This document shows, piece by piece, positions 32,691 through 43,698 of a stretch of 64,000 nucleotides of DNA. Every line of letters begins with the position of its first letter. The stretch's first letter is position 1. The position numbers were made by a program, and so were the translations under genes. Under the pieces are notes generated by a model. It searched no databases. It saw only the letters and a list, made by a program, of their open reading frames with translations, and was not told the DNA's origin. The DNA comes from Phaseolus vulgaris. Lineage: Eukaryota; Streptophyta; Magnoliopsida; Fabales; Fabaceae. The DNA lies in assembly GCF_000499845.2 (NCBI RefSeq), contig NC_023749.2:25661321-25725320 (forward strand), written 5' to 3'.

Positions 32691-34600
32691 ATACCATGCT
32701 CGAATCCTTTATGGAATTCACACCAAATATCTTTTCTTCCCCCCAAATTAATGTGGGCAACCACTCTTCGTCTGATTTTGGAGAAAGATTCTGCAGGGCT
32801 TCTGATAAGAGAATCGCAGAACGATCCCAGAGTGACCCCTTGCTCAAAGGCAGACACTATGACGTTCTTATAAGAATCGATGGCTTAAATAACAAGGGGG
32901 TGAATTGTTTATCAAAAAATTTCGCAAATATTGATTAAGAATGAACCTTTATCAAACAATCACAAATAAGCAATTAAGGAAAGCAATCAAACAATGATAC
33001 AGAAACTGTTTACTGAACTTTAATCGGTTAAAAGTACGTTTTAATCGGTTGTTTATATCAGCAGCAAAAGCAAAATTAAAACAAACAGTTATAAGGAGTG
33101 AGAGAGGGAGAGAGATTTACACAACCAATTTTATACTAGTTCACTCAACCTTGAGCTACGTCCAGTTCCCAGAACAACCACTCAGTTCCACTAGTAATCA
33201 CTTACAGATTACAATAACACAACCACAAAGAGGTGACCTTGAAAACCACAAGACCCACTCACCCTCTTTGCAACTACACACCTCAAGTCAGAACACCCTT
33301 TGACTTTGCAGGATTTCAGAAACATTTACAAGTTTATGAAAGTACAATTACAAGAATCATGAAAGGAATAGAAAACACCTGAGATTACAGAAACCAGGAA
33401 GTCCTATGATCAGATCTTGTACTAGTGCAAAGCTAAACAACAATCTTGCAAACTTTTGAAAACTTCTTTCAAAACTAATCTCAATGTCACTTTGATTTCA
33501 AACTGTGTAAAACTTGTGTCATTTGTTTTGTAAGAAAGGCTATATTTATAGCACTTAAAAAATTAGTCGTTCAAGGCAACATTAATGAGTCAAAGTAGTT
33601 TTGATCACACTCAAAATAGAATAACAGGTTTTCAAAAAACTGTTAGGAAATGTCACAATTTACTGGTTGAAAATTCGATTTAACCAGTTGAATTGGTTAG
33701 GCAGTTACATAACCAAATCAAAAACAGTTTTAAAACCTTTAAAAAGCCAAGTGACAAACAACCGATTATTTTGATAATTCAACCAGTTGTTTTCTCTTTG
33801 CTTAGAAAAACACTTTTCCTTTTAAAACAGATTGAGCATGTTTTATGCAAATGTCAAGAAATGATCTTTACATAGATTCTAAACACTCTAATCTAAACCT
33901 AAACCAAAAGCAGTACAACTTCAAGCTTCATCATGGATTTGAAACATCAAAGCTCTCATGCTCTACAGCTCTCATCATGAGTTCAGAGTTTTGCAGTGAG
34001 AGCCCAAAATCGGTTTAGATAATCCTTCAGTGTCTCCCCCTCCCTTTGGCGTACATTGAAGAGATCATATAGGATTGGGGGCTTGGTCTGGTTACCATTA
34101 AACTAATCTCAAAACAATTTGGAGAACTGTGCAAAAGAGGTAATATGGCCATCCGGGAGTCCATTGAACCACTGTATTGCCGTGCCTGTGAAGGTGCCAA
34201 TGAACATCTTGCACCGTACTGCATATGACCCACCCGAGATAATCATCTAGGCATTGAACGATGTGAGGTGACTTTCAGGGTCATTGACCCCTGTGAAAGT
34301 AATCTTAGGTGCCATATAATGCACAAGCACAGGCTCATCCATAATAGCACGCGAGAAAGGATCGGGGCAGTCTCTCTCTGGCGGATTTGACTCTCGTTCT
34401 CTTGGGATACGTTGGTCTCTATGCAAATCCTCATTGGTTTTGCGTAACTCTTCTCGTAATCTCTCATGCTCCTGTTTGGACTGCTCGTTGGCTTCTTGGA
34501 TATTCCTGATGGTCTCCATAAGTTGTTGCAATGTGGGAGCCTCACCTCCTTCTGGTCTCGACAACACTTGCCTCGCATTCCTAATCTCCTTTTGTAAACT
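32573..34600 (-). pseudogene. gag of element O, split by an insertion
   Basis: The N-terminal part lies at about 34600-33975 (QLMETIRNIQEANEQSK, ITFTGVNDPESHL, IQWFNGLPDGH, YDLFNVRQREGETLKDYL). The C-terminal part lies at 32872-32573 (VSAFEQGVTLGSFCDSLI, IRRRVVAHIN, WCEFHKGFEHGIEQC). Between them is a dispersed repeat of about 1.1 kb. The basic region between AHIN and the knuckle is deleted. A TAG after SFNA stands where sisters have Gln. The ATG could not be fixed; the long frame opens at a GTG. Confidence 0.82.
32873..33974. mobile_element. Dispersed repeat inserted in gag of element O
   Basis: Begins near ATCGATGGCTTAAATAAC with AAGGGGGTGAATTGTTT and has ATCGGTT and CGGTTGTTTAT motifs and TTTATACTAGTTCACTCAACC. 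The same repeat begins at 63712, inserted at a different site in another gag, which shows it is mobile or dispersed. No coding capacity is seen, and its ends and class remain unclear. Confidence 0.6.
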
Positions 34601-34635
34601 CGAACACGAATGTGGATGGGATCAGATTTTAGCAG

Positions 34636-34653
34636 GCCCCACGGTGGGCGCCA
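34636..34653 (-). promoter_or_regulatory. Primer binding site of element O, tRNA-Lys
   Basis: Minus-strand TGGCGCCCACCGTGGGGC, two bases from the LTR end, identical to that of element I although the LTRs differ. Confidence 0.85.
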
Positions 34654-34655
34654 AA

Positions 34656-35351
34656 TGTTCTCGCCGGTTGACTTCAGGTTGAATAACCCTTTCTGTATCT
34701 ACCACTTCTGGAACCGATTTCGCGTCTCCTTGTTGCACTAGAATAAGGCTCCGTTGAGACAGAGGGTGCCCTACCTATTATCACACTCCGACGATCAAGT
34801 CAATTAGGACTCACCAAAAGTAACCAGTTAAGAAAGTGTATCAAAAACATTCTACCTTTACCTGGAGACTTACTCTCCTTTTATTGTCACACATGCAACC
34901 ATTCTTCCTGGAGATAAGCAAATCTTAACTGAAAATATACTAAGCACATTAATTTTTTATCTCTGACAGAAAAACCACCTGCCACGGGCACCGATGATCT
35001 TCAGGTGCTATCCGCAGGCCCACTTTCTGTTTCCAGTGCATCTCCCTATCTTTCTAGGGTTAATAGCAACTAGCCACGTGTAACAGATATGCAACAGAAA
35101 ATGTTACCACATACTCACAGCAAACATATAAAATAACAACAATATTATATTCACTGCCCCAAACATATCTATAAGCATATGTATATATAAAACTACTTTG
35201 CGTAATGACCCTACCGCGTGCTTTGGGCCTTCCCTGAAAAGGGGCCATCTACACGGGTCTTACTTAGGCCCAACAACCGAGCTGACCTCCCACGCTACAA
35301 AATAACCAAGCATACTAAAATACTACCGAGAACCGAGTACTAGTCAGTACA
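34656..35351 (-). mobile_element. 5' LTR of element O
   Basis: Length 696 bp, plus-strand ends TGTTCTCGCC and GTCAGTACA. It keeps the uninterrupted target GGTTGAATAACCC that was split by element I in the partner LTR. The U5 motif is a weak version near 34785-34805. It is followed by AAAAA, matching the left flank of the element. Confidence 0.88.
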
Positions 35352-35876
35352 AAAAATAATTAAAGTTTTACTTTGCATCTATGTTTGTCCTATAGATGTA
35401 TGTAAATGTATGAGAGTATCTTATCAATGTTTTGCTACAAAAATATTTTAATGAAGATGACTATTTTTTTAACTATCCTATTGAAATCTCTTCTTTATAT
35501 TATTTTTTTATTAATAAATTTTAAATATAAGACTTTACTTGAAACTAAATCCATTATCACTCTTAATACTAACTCCTTTAGATGATTAAAATAAAACATT
35601 CCTTTTTTTAGTACATTAAATTCAATTTTTTTTAAATAAAATAAAATAAAGGTCACACTGCAATAAGGGGTAAATGGGGTATGGTTTGTTTTAAAATAAT
35701 AATTATTTTTTATTTATTTATGGGGCTAGCGGGTCAATCCGTCTCGTCCCGTTGTTGGCCTGCGCGGACTACAAGTTCTGCAGGTCAAAGCAAGATAGAT
35801 TAGTGAGTCCGCTCTATACTTTTTGGTAGCGGGTTGCGGACCGACTCTCATAATCCGCCCCACATTGCCATCACTA

Positions 35877-36100
35877 TCAATAACTCACATATTTGTTTCA
35901 TGACTATGATGTTTTTCCTAAAACATGACTTTATTAGTGTCATAATTAAATAATTATTGCCCAAATGTAAATGCAACGCTTAGTAAATAGTTGCCTAAAG
36001 TTGTGATAAAATATGTTTCTTAAACCGTGACATAAAGATGAGATATATTTTACAAGTCTAAAACAACGATTTTAAAGTGCAACAAATTTATTAAAAAGTC
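35877..36100 (+). pseudogene. Copia RNase H relic, copy B (right part)
   Basis: Continues the relic cut at 16938; TCACATATTTGTTTCATGAC and the following AAAACATGACTTTATTAGTG align with copy A at 16520-16570. The two copies then share AATTAAATAATT and a diverged tail. Confidence 0.65.
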
Positions 36101-36236
36101 TGTAATTAAAAAGGAAGCAAGAAGTAATCACTTCATAGTAATTAGTAGCAACTCTAATAGATTATCATATGATTTTATGATTAATTTTATTTGTTCAAAT
36201 TCTTGTTTTCATTATCTTCTTTTATATAATAGTAAT

Positions 36237-37098
36237 TGTCCCGACCCGTTCTCGGTCATCGACCCAGAGGCTGACCTTAGACATCGCGCACCGATGTCTG
36301 GTGATGAAAGGAGGGCCACGAGATGGACCCGAGACGCACTTACCAGGGGATTGGTTAGTCTTTGGATATTGATATTCTAAGTCCGATTTCAGAGATTGAT
36401 ATCGAACCTCGCCAGTAGAGGGAGAGGATCGGACATCGGTCGTCTGAACGTTGTAGAAGGTCATGTAAGGTAGGCCTAACAGCCATGACAAGTTAACAGC
36501 TAAAGACATAAGATAAGTGGGAAGCCTAAGTCACGAGGGATTCATGCACGTGGTGTGTATGACGCATGAAGGTGCAACACGTATGGGTAATCCTAGGAAG
36601 CGTTAAGGTCCATTAGGGTTAGGGTTTCCAGGGAAAGCTGCATGCATGGCACGTGAATACTTAGGGCACCCACGAAATAGATGGCGCTAGAGATTAGGTG
36701 CACAAGTTGGTACCCAAGCGGCCACTCTATCATTCGTTGCACTCCAATTAAGGGAAGTTCATGTGTCAGATACGCTAAGATCCTATGAATAGCAGCGCAA
36801 GGACATTCTCCAAGGAACCCTAGTCAAGGGTAACAACACAAAGGTAAACCCTAGTTTCAGCCTATATAAAGGGTGCCCAAAACCCTAGTAAGGCACACAG
36901 TTTTTAAGACTGAAACTAATATACACACTTGGTGTTTCTTTGCCCTAATACTGACTTGAGCGTCGGAGTACAAACGACCGCTAGGACGCCCTATGTCTTT
37001 TGTGTTTTTAGACATTCAAACGGAAGGGAAAACACGTGCAAACGTAGGGATTCTTGAACGTGAGAGTGACGTAGATGCACAAAGACATCTTTGGTCCA
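36237..37098 (+). mobile_element. Isolated LTR, same family as element A
   Basis: Starts TGTCCCGACCC; contains a TATA box (CTATATAAAGGG near 36862), CTGACTTGAGCGTCGGAGT at 36951-36969 and the family's 3' end, degraded near 37090. No internal region follows. The flanks (GTAAT and ATAAA) do not match as a target duplication. Confidence 0.75.
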
Positions 37099-38091
37099 AT
37101 AAAAAATAGTATTAAAGAATGAAATGAATAATAATATTTTTATATAAATGATTGTACAAAATATTTTATTTCAGTTCTCAAAAAAGTTAGTGACTTCTTA
37201 TCTTCAGCATCGAAAGAGACTAAGGTAGTCTTATCTTGATTCTTGGTCTAGTCAAACAAGCATAAATATCTTTATTTTAAAACAAGTTGAGTTATTAAGC
37301 TGACTCATATTGCTTGAAAATTTATTGGTCAAATTGGAGATTCTACCGTAATGAATTAGTATTATTAAAATAATACAAATAATCAAATAATACAAAGAAT
37401 AATATTATAACAATACTATTAAAAGTTAGAAAAAACTTATTAACACTAAAAAAAAACTTAAAAATCAAATATATCATAAAAATACATACTAATACTTTTT
37501 TTTAAATAACAAATTTATCTAAAAATGACATATACTTAATACTTCTTTAAGAAAAAAAATTCAAAATAACAATAATATTCTTTAGAAAACCATTGACCAG
37601 TTTTTAAACATGTTTTGTTGATTGATTGGCGGACAGAAAAATTGAATGCTCCTTCTTCATTATGATCTTGTTTGTTACTATTAATATGACTGATTGAATA
37701 CTTTTGCATTTTAATAGGTTTCTACTATACTATGTATCATGTATTAATTACTTTTCTACTTAATTATATTTTAAAAATATTTCTAAAATAAATTTAATAA
37801 TAAAATAATTGATTATAATTAAACATAATTATTATCACTAAAAAAAAATCATTACATATAAATTAATTTTAGAGACAAAAAAAATTAGTCACTATTAAAT
37901 ATAAATTAATTTTAGAGACAAAAAAAAATTAGTCACTATATTGACTAAATTAAATTTTATTTTAGACACTAAAAAAATTATTGGTATTTAAAATGGTTTT
38001 TATTATTAATAAATAATTTTTAAATTGATATCTAAAGTTTTAACTATCAATATTAATCTATAAAATAATATATAATTTAGATGTTCCGGCC
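37099..38091. other. AT-rich spacer with CACTA-like motif
   Basis: No gene. At 37837 CACTAAAAAAAAATC begins a stretch in which TAAATTAATTTTAGAGACAA and TTAGTCACTAT occur twice, a pattern seen in small CACTA-like relics. A similar reversed end (TTTTTTTTAGTG) lies near 48945. Confidence 0.35.
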
Positions 38092-39019
38092 GGTTGACCT
38101 GGGTCGTCTTTATGCGTGGCTTGTTCTAACGAGCTAGGGTACCTTCGTTCTGCCTCGTCTGTGTGTACCTGAAAAAGAAGAACAAAGGGGCGCCCTCGCG
38201 GCCGTTTGCACTCCGACGATCAAGTCAGCTAGCGAGAAACACCAAAGTAACTAGAAACTGTGTAACACTCTCAATGACTGAAACTGTATGGCTAAAACTG
38301 TGTTGCCCTAATTGTCTTGTGTTCTTAGCGGATGCGCCGTCAAGAACAATTAGGGTTTTCCCTCTGTATGTCTATCTGAGAACTAGGTTAAGACTCATGC
38401 AACTGTGAAAAGCGTACCTCTCTAGGGCTTATTCGTGCCCTATATATAGGTGAAAAACTAGGGTTTACCTCTGCGTTGCTTGCTATTATCTAGGGTTCCT
38501 TGGAGAAGGTCCTTGCGCCGCTATCTTTAGAATCTTAGCGTATCTGGCCCATGGACTTCCCTTATCTGGAGTGCAATGTATAACCTTATGGCCGCTTGGG
38601 CTCTAACTTGAGCGCTGTATTTATCCCGCCATCATACCGCTCGAATGCCCTAATTAAACACGTGCCATGCATGCAGCCTTCCCTGGATACCTTCAGTGAG
38701 CGCGTGGGCATTGCCATGTGCCCTTTTGACTTGATCATTTATTCTGTGCATAGGGACCCACAGTGCCACCACCCAACTTAGGGTTATCCCATCGTGTGGG
38801 CCCCCTTTCTGTGAAATGCTTACGTCATGCAGGTTGACCCTTCGGGCGACGTCTTACTCGGGCGATGGGCGATGATCCATCTCGGTGGTGACACATCTCG
38901 GCGATAACCGATTATTTATACTGAAGAACGTCGCTTTTACATACGACGACTATGTTGACTTCTTGACTACCTACCTTTCTTTTGTCTACGTCATCATACC
39001 CGATGACCTGGTCAGTACA
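38092..39019 (-). mobile_element. Isolated LTR in opposite orientation
   Basis: Plus-strand ends TGTTCCGGCC and GTCAGTACA, length 928 bp. The reverse U5 motif lies at about 38190-38230 and a minus-strand TATA at about 38440-38448. It is homologous to 36237-37098 in the middle and U5, but its U3 differs. The flanks TTAGA and GTAAA do not match. Confidence 0.75.
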
Positions 39020-40120
39020 GTAAATATAAAGATTAATTATTTTTTATTTTTAAAATTAGTTTCTATTTAATTATTTTTATATATGGTATCATTTCGTTGT
39101 GCACGAACAACTTTCGTTATAATGTTGCTATTGAGTTTCCAAATTTAATAATAAACAAAATAATTTATTAATATTTAATATAATTAATTATCTGATATAA
39201 TGGATACACAAAGTTTGCATTTAATTAGTTAACTATCAAAATAATATTTTTTTATAGCCAAAAAAAAATACTAGAGTACTCCAACCTATTTACAAACATC
39301 ACATAAAATTCTACCACCTAATTTAAATATGGACCTCCTTCACATACCAAACTTGAGAGTGAAAAAAGTCATCTAAACAAAAGGCATACATAAAACAGAC
39401 TCATATTAACCACAATCCAACTAAAAGAGAACATAAAACTGAAACACATTATAAACATCTTGACCATCAACATATTTGTAAACCATGTTAATAAACCACA
39501 TTCTCTATGCACGATATGAGCAAAAAGAGAAGTTTTTAGAGTTGTGGCTCGGTACTTGACATCAATCAACATTCAAAATAATTTATTAAAATAATTTATC
39601 AGTCATCACGTAACTAATTATCTGAAACTTGAAAAAAAAGGATTTGTATTTAATGGATTAATTATAAGAATAATTTATTAAATTTTTAAAATTGTGTTTT
39701 GAGAATTAAAAATAATAATATAATCAATCTTCTATAAATTCGTTCTTTGTTTGTTTTCATAGAAGTTATTTTCAAACACATTTTATACACTCCTTTGCTT
39801 GAGTAATAATGTGCTCCAAAAATGTTTCCAAATCTTTTTGTATCTAGGTTTGATGTTTCTTAGGAGCACGTTTCTACATTTCGGTTTGTATCATTCTGGA
39901 TAGAGTTTCGGAACTTTCATTAATATCTTGAGTAAATATACGTATCCATGAAAAGTGTGGTTGTAATTAAACTTTATCCGGATAATAAAATTAATATCTC
40001 TAAAGTTGAGATGATTGTAACTAAATGTAAATTTAAATAATGAAACTAATACAAAAATAACTTTGTCTTTCTTTTCATCCTTATCTTTTATTTTTCAATT
40101 TGTTTATATATTTTTCTCTG

Positions 40121-40151
<31 letters not shown>

Positions 40152-40514
40152 TTCCTTTATTTTTTTAACTTAAATATTTTAAAAAAAAATCAGATCTATA
40201 TTAATATTTTCAAAAGGTTTAAAATCAGAAATTCACTATCTATTATTAATTGTGTACAAACTATTTAAATTTCCACAAATTTGCTATTCAAAAGGTTACT
40301 TGTGTGATTCAAATTTACAAAAATGATGATTATACACAAACACCCTATTTTTGAATTCACACCCATCCAAAACACTAATGATATGACAATTTTATTTTAA
40401 AATATAAAATCATTTAAAAAATAAACTGAAAAAAATTATTTTATTGAGTATCTCAAGGGATGTAAACAAATAAAAAGATGCTCATGTAATACTTTCCTTT
40501 ATCAAATATTGTAA
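39020..40514. other. AT-rich intergenic DNA
   Basis: No credible gene or ordered repeat apart from a dinucleotide (TA)n run at about 40128-40151. Confidence 0.6.
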
Positions 40515-40985
40515 TAGTGAGGATCGTACGACTGATTACATATTTCGGTTTTCATCAATGGATCGATCGATATCGTGGTCCACCTCAATGAGTTGATCAA
40601 TACCTCAAATCCAGTTATGCTTAAACAGAGCCAGTAAAATTAATCTGCGATTAAGAATTAGGTAATGCATCCTTAAACGCGGTCTAACACTCTAATATGA
40701 CCCAATAAGAAAAACTCACCAAAGATAATATTGATAGGACATATTCCAAGATCCAGGTACGTCATCATATACAGTGCTCTGACAACTGAACGCCGAATAC
40801 TTTTACTGACTTGAGCGTCGGAGTGTCTTATGCAAGTACCATCCAAGCATGTGTTACGAAAAAACTGAAAGATACGACAAGTAGAGGGAATGAAGGAGCT
40901 AGCAAGGAGGAAAGTTGGAGTGCAGTACGACCGATCGACAATTATAGAAGAAGAGTGATCTCAATAGTTCTCTGGGTCCCAACTC
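40515..40985 (+). mobile_element. LTR fragment of another gypsy family
   Basis: Contains CTGACTTGAGCGTCGGAGTG at 40808-40827 followed by TCTTATGCAAGTACCATCC, a form of the U5 motif found in many Tat-like LTRs. The upstream sequence does not match the other LTRs here. Borders are approximate. Confidence 0.5.
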
Positions 40986-41100
40986 CCATTCAAGAACAAA
41001 TATTAAACTGGTTAAAGAGGTTTTATAGTTTAAGTGTTTGATAGTCTTATTCTTACCATATATAAATATCATATTAAAATGCAATAATAATTAAATAAAT

Positions 41101-42272
41101 TGTACCGTTCCGTATCCGGGCTTTGACAAAGTCAAGGTCAAAGTCAACGCCGGGGTCAAAGTCAACATAAGGCGCCGCCTAGGTGAGGAGACGCCAAGTG
41201 CAAGCATCGCCAAGGCAGGGCGTCGCCAAGAAGAAGGCGTCGCCAAGAAAGAAGGCGTCGCCAAGAGAAGGCGTCGCCAAGGCCAAGTGTCACAAAAGTA
41301 AGGCAATCGCAGTGTCGCTCCCCGATACCCATGGGTAGGAAAGACCATGGAGGGAGCGACGCCGTGGGAAGGCCTCAAATCCCGATAATCTGGGGTAGTA
41401 ATAAAGAGAAGAGAAAGGTGGCTTCAAGACCATAGTAATAGCGTCAGTGTAGAGCAACCTGACTCGTGAAGTGCCCCAGCCGCCCCAGAGACGCCCTTGG
41501 GATAGATACGACTCATGAGAAGGGTCACGCCCAGGGCAGCCGGGTGCAAGGTACGAGAGGAAGGTAGATACACTCTCAAAGTGAGTGACTAGATGTTTGG
41601 GGGCGTGAGTTGGCACCCAAAGAGTCACCTCTAGCGCAGATGCACTCCCAGGTAGGAGGACTCACACGAGGAGATACCCTCAGATGGGATCACGACGCTG
41701 TGAGGCCCTCCACGTGTACAACAGCCAGGTCAGAATAGAAACACCATTTTGTCAGGTACAAGGTAATTAAAGTTATTTAATACAGTTTCCGTTTCGAGCG
41801 TTTAAGGTACTATAAATGCTCCCCAGCGGTTTAAACGTCTTAAATGCGCTGAACGTTTCATAATTCAATGCGCGTTAAGACGCTTTAAATGCTAGAGTGG
41901 TTTAAATAGCGCCTCGAATGTTGGGAACGGGGTTCGAACTTTTGGCAAATTTTCTAGAAACACTCTAGTTGCTTGCTCGAGCCTTGAGGTTACGCACAAG
42001 GGACTAAGGAAAGATCTTTGCCAGAACGAGAAAATAGACACCAGACACAGTTCCTTTTTACCACCTTCAGAGTGCCATACACGGTGCTCCGATACGGAGG
42101 TGCAGAGTTTTTGGTGTTTCTTGCTGGCTGACTTGAGCGTCGGAGTGCAAACGGCCGCTAGGGCGCCCTTTTGTCCTTCTTTGCAGGAATCCACAGGTAA
42201 CCAGTGGGAAGAAGTCCCTAGCTGACGGTTGAGGTCGCGTACAAAGACGTCCCAGGTCAACCGGACGGAACA
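41101..42272 (+). mobile_element. Solo LTR, Tat family of element I
   Basis: Starts TGTACCGTTCC and ends CCGGACGGAACA. It is flanked by TAAAT at 41096-41100 and at 42273-42277, a perfect 5-bp target duplication. It has the TTGAC cluster near its start, a GGCGTCGCCAAG minisatellite (41195-41285), a TATA box (41811-41817) and the U5 motif (42128-42168). With no internal sequence, it formed by LTR-LTR recombination. It points toward the receptor kinase 1.4 kb downstream. Confidence 0.92.
41811..41817 (+). promoter_or_regulatory. TATA box of the solo LTR
   Basis: TATAAAT in the expected part of the LTR; read-through from here would run toward the kinase gene. Confidence 0.5.
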
Positions 42273-42277
42273 TAAAT

Positions 42278-43698
42278 CTATCTTTATGTCTGTCCTGTAA
42301 TAAATAAACTTAACTGTCCATTTACTCTCTATATTAAGAATAAAAAATTAAATAAGTTTCAAGTTTTTTAAAAAGTTCACCATGATCTTAATTTTTTTAA
42401 AATTATTTAATGTGATTTCTTCTATTAAATTGTTTCTATTTTATATAAATGTATCTTAACAACGATTCTTTTACTATTTATTAAATTTTATTTATGTGTG
42501 TTGTTACTATATTCAAGTGTTTTAAATAAAGTTAGTATCACCAGATTGAATTGTTCACATTGAACTTTCTTTACAAAGTTATACTAAATTGATTTTTTTT
42601 TTAAGAAATTGAAACAATATTAAACTTTTAAAAATGTAAGAGATAAGATTGAATTGTGATCTTAATATAAAGACTAAAAAACTAAAAGATAATTAAACCT
42701 AAACTATATTTCTATACACTTTTTCGTTAAATGTAAATTTCACTAAATTTTTAACATTTCTTTTCAATTTTCTCATTTATTCTCTTTGGTTTTTCCTCCC
42801 ACTATTTCATCCCAAACAAACATGATTTCTTTAAACGTAATTTGTTTTTAAAAAAGTGGAACTTGTATCGTGAATAACAAACCAGATATAGTGAACAGGA
42901 ACTCTTTTCGGGAAAGTGAGGTCCATGCAAATCTATATTAAATTTAATATCTAAGAAACTTCACAGAAACATCAGATAAGGTGGTAGTGTGAGAATTTAA
43001 AATTAAAGTTTCATATACTAAGTAAATATTAGGAATAAAAACTGAAATTACAAGCTTAAAATATAAATAAAAATATAAAAGAAAGAGATTTATAATATAA
43101 CGCAGGAGATCTATTATTTAAAATAAAATAACAGGTGGTGAGTTACGAGAATTAACATATTTTTTATTAAGAGAGTGATACTTTAACAATCTATATAATT
43201 ATATATAATTTTAGTATAATAGGTTTTGAAAATAAATATATATAATAAAGAGTAGATTTAAAATTAAATAATATAAAATAATATTAAAATAATATTATTA
43301 GGAATTGTAATGTAATTATATGAAAAATGTGTATTCTCTTTTCTAGTATGAACCATACTCATGCACAGAAAACGTGACAGAGCATGGACTAAAGACTTCT
43401 CGTGTTGGTGCAGTGTTACACGTCTCTGTAATCCATTTTCAAATCCCAGATGGGACCCACCTCTGTTGCCACTGCCAGAGCTTTTAAACTGTTACAAGAT
43501 TGTTTTATGATCCATAAATAATGAATTCTAATTAAATTATAATTAGTTTAAATATTTTGTATGGGTTGGATCAAGTAGAGTACAATATATTATTTTAATC
43601 ATTTCTCAAATGCTTACTTACTTGTAGCAATATAATGCCATGCAAATTCAGAGGTGAAAAAGTGGAACAAACGACCACTCCGAACTCAAAATCTTTCT
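42278..43698 (+). promoter_or_regulatory. Upstream region and leader of the receptor kinase gene
   Basis: AT-rich DNA with no other gene. A weak TATA-like stretch (CAATATATTATTTT) lies near 43582. Two upstream ATGs precede the coding start: 43635, which opens a frame overlapping the CDS, and 43640, which opens a five-codon ORF ending at 43657. If both are in the leader, they would lower translation of the main ORF. Confidence 0.45.

Larger units (their letters stand above)
17255..35351 (-). mobile_element. Outer Tat-type LTR retrotransposon (element O), split by element I
   Basis: The right end is a complete LTR (34656-35351). The left end is an LTR split at 17302/29520 by another element. 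The flanks are AAAAA on both sides (17250-17254 and 35352-35356). Internal order on the minus strand: primer site, gag, protease, RT, RNase H and archaeal-type RNase H, after which sequence jumps into the 3' LTR near 30037. Integrase, the antisense ORF region and about 155 bp of U3 are deleted. The target-site duplication is low-complexity, but the LTR borders agree with it. Confidence 0.8.
16939..35876. mobile_element. hAT-like DNA transposon, non-autonomous, hosting nested elements
   Basis: The left end is TAGTAGTGGCAATGCGAGC; the right end, read on the other strand, is TAGTGATGGCAATGTGGGGC. The flanking 8-mers are TAAATAAT and TCAATAAC (6 of 8 match). The uninterrupted sister sequence, copy A, has TCAACGAC at this place, which supports a true insertion. 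Without the retroelements inside, the element is about 840 bp (16939-17254 plus 35352-35876) and has no ORF. Both halves are rich in GCGGG/CCCGC motifs near the ends, typical of hAT relatives. Confidence 0.68.

Noticed and set aside
36237..39019. A single element bounded by the two LTRs
   Set aside because: The LTRs are in opposite orientation with no primer site, PPT or coding sequence between them.
41892..42260. 122-codon minus-strand ORF
   Set aside because: Lies wholly inside the solo LTR and reads across U5; no domain and no support.
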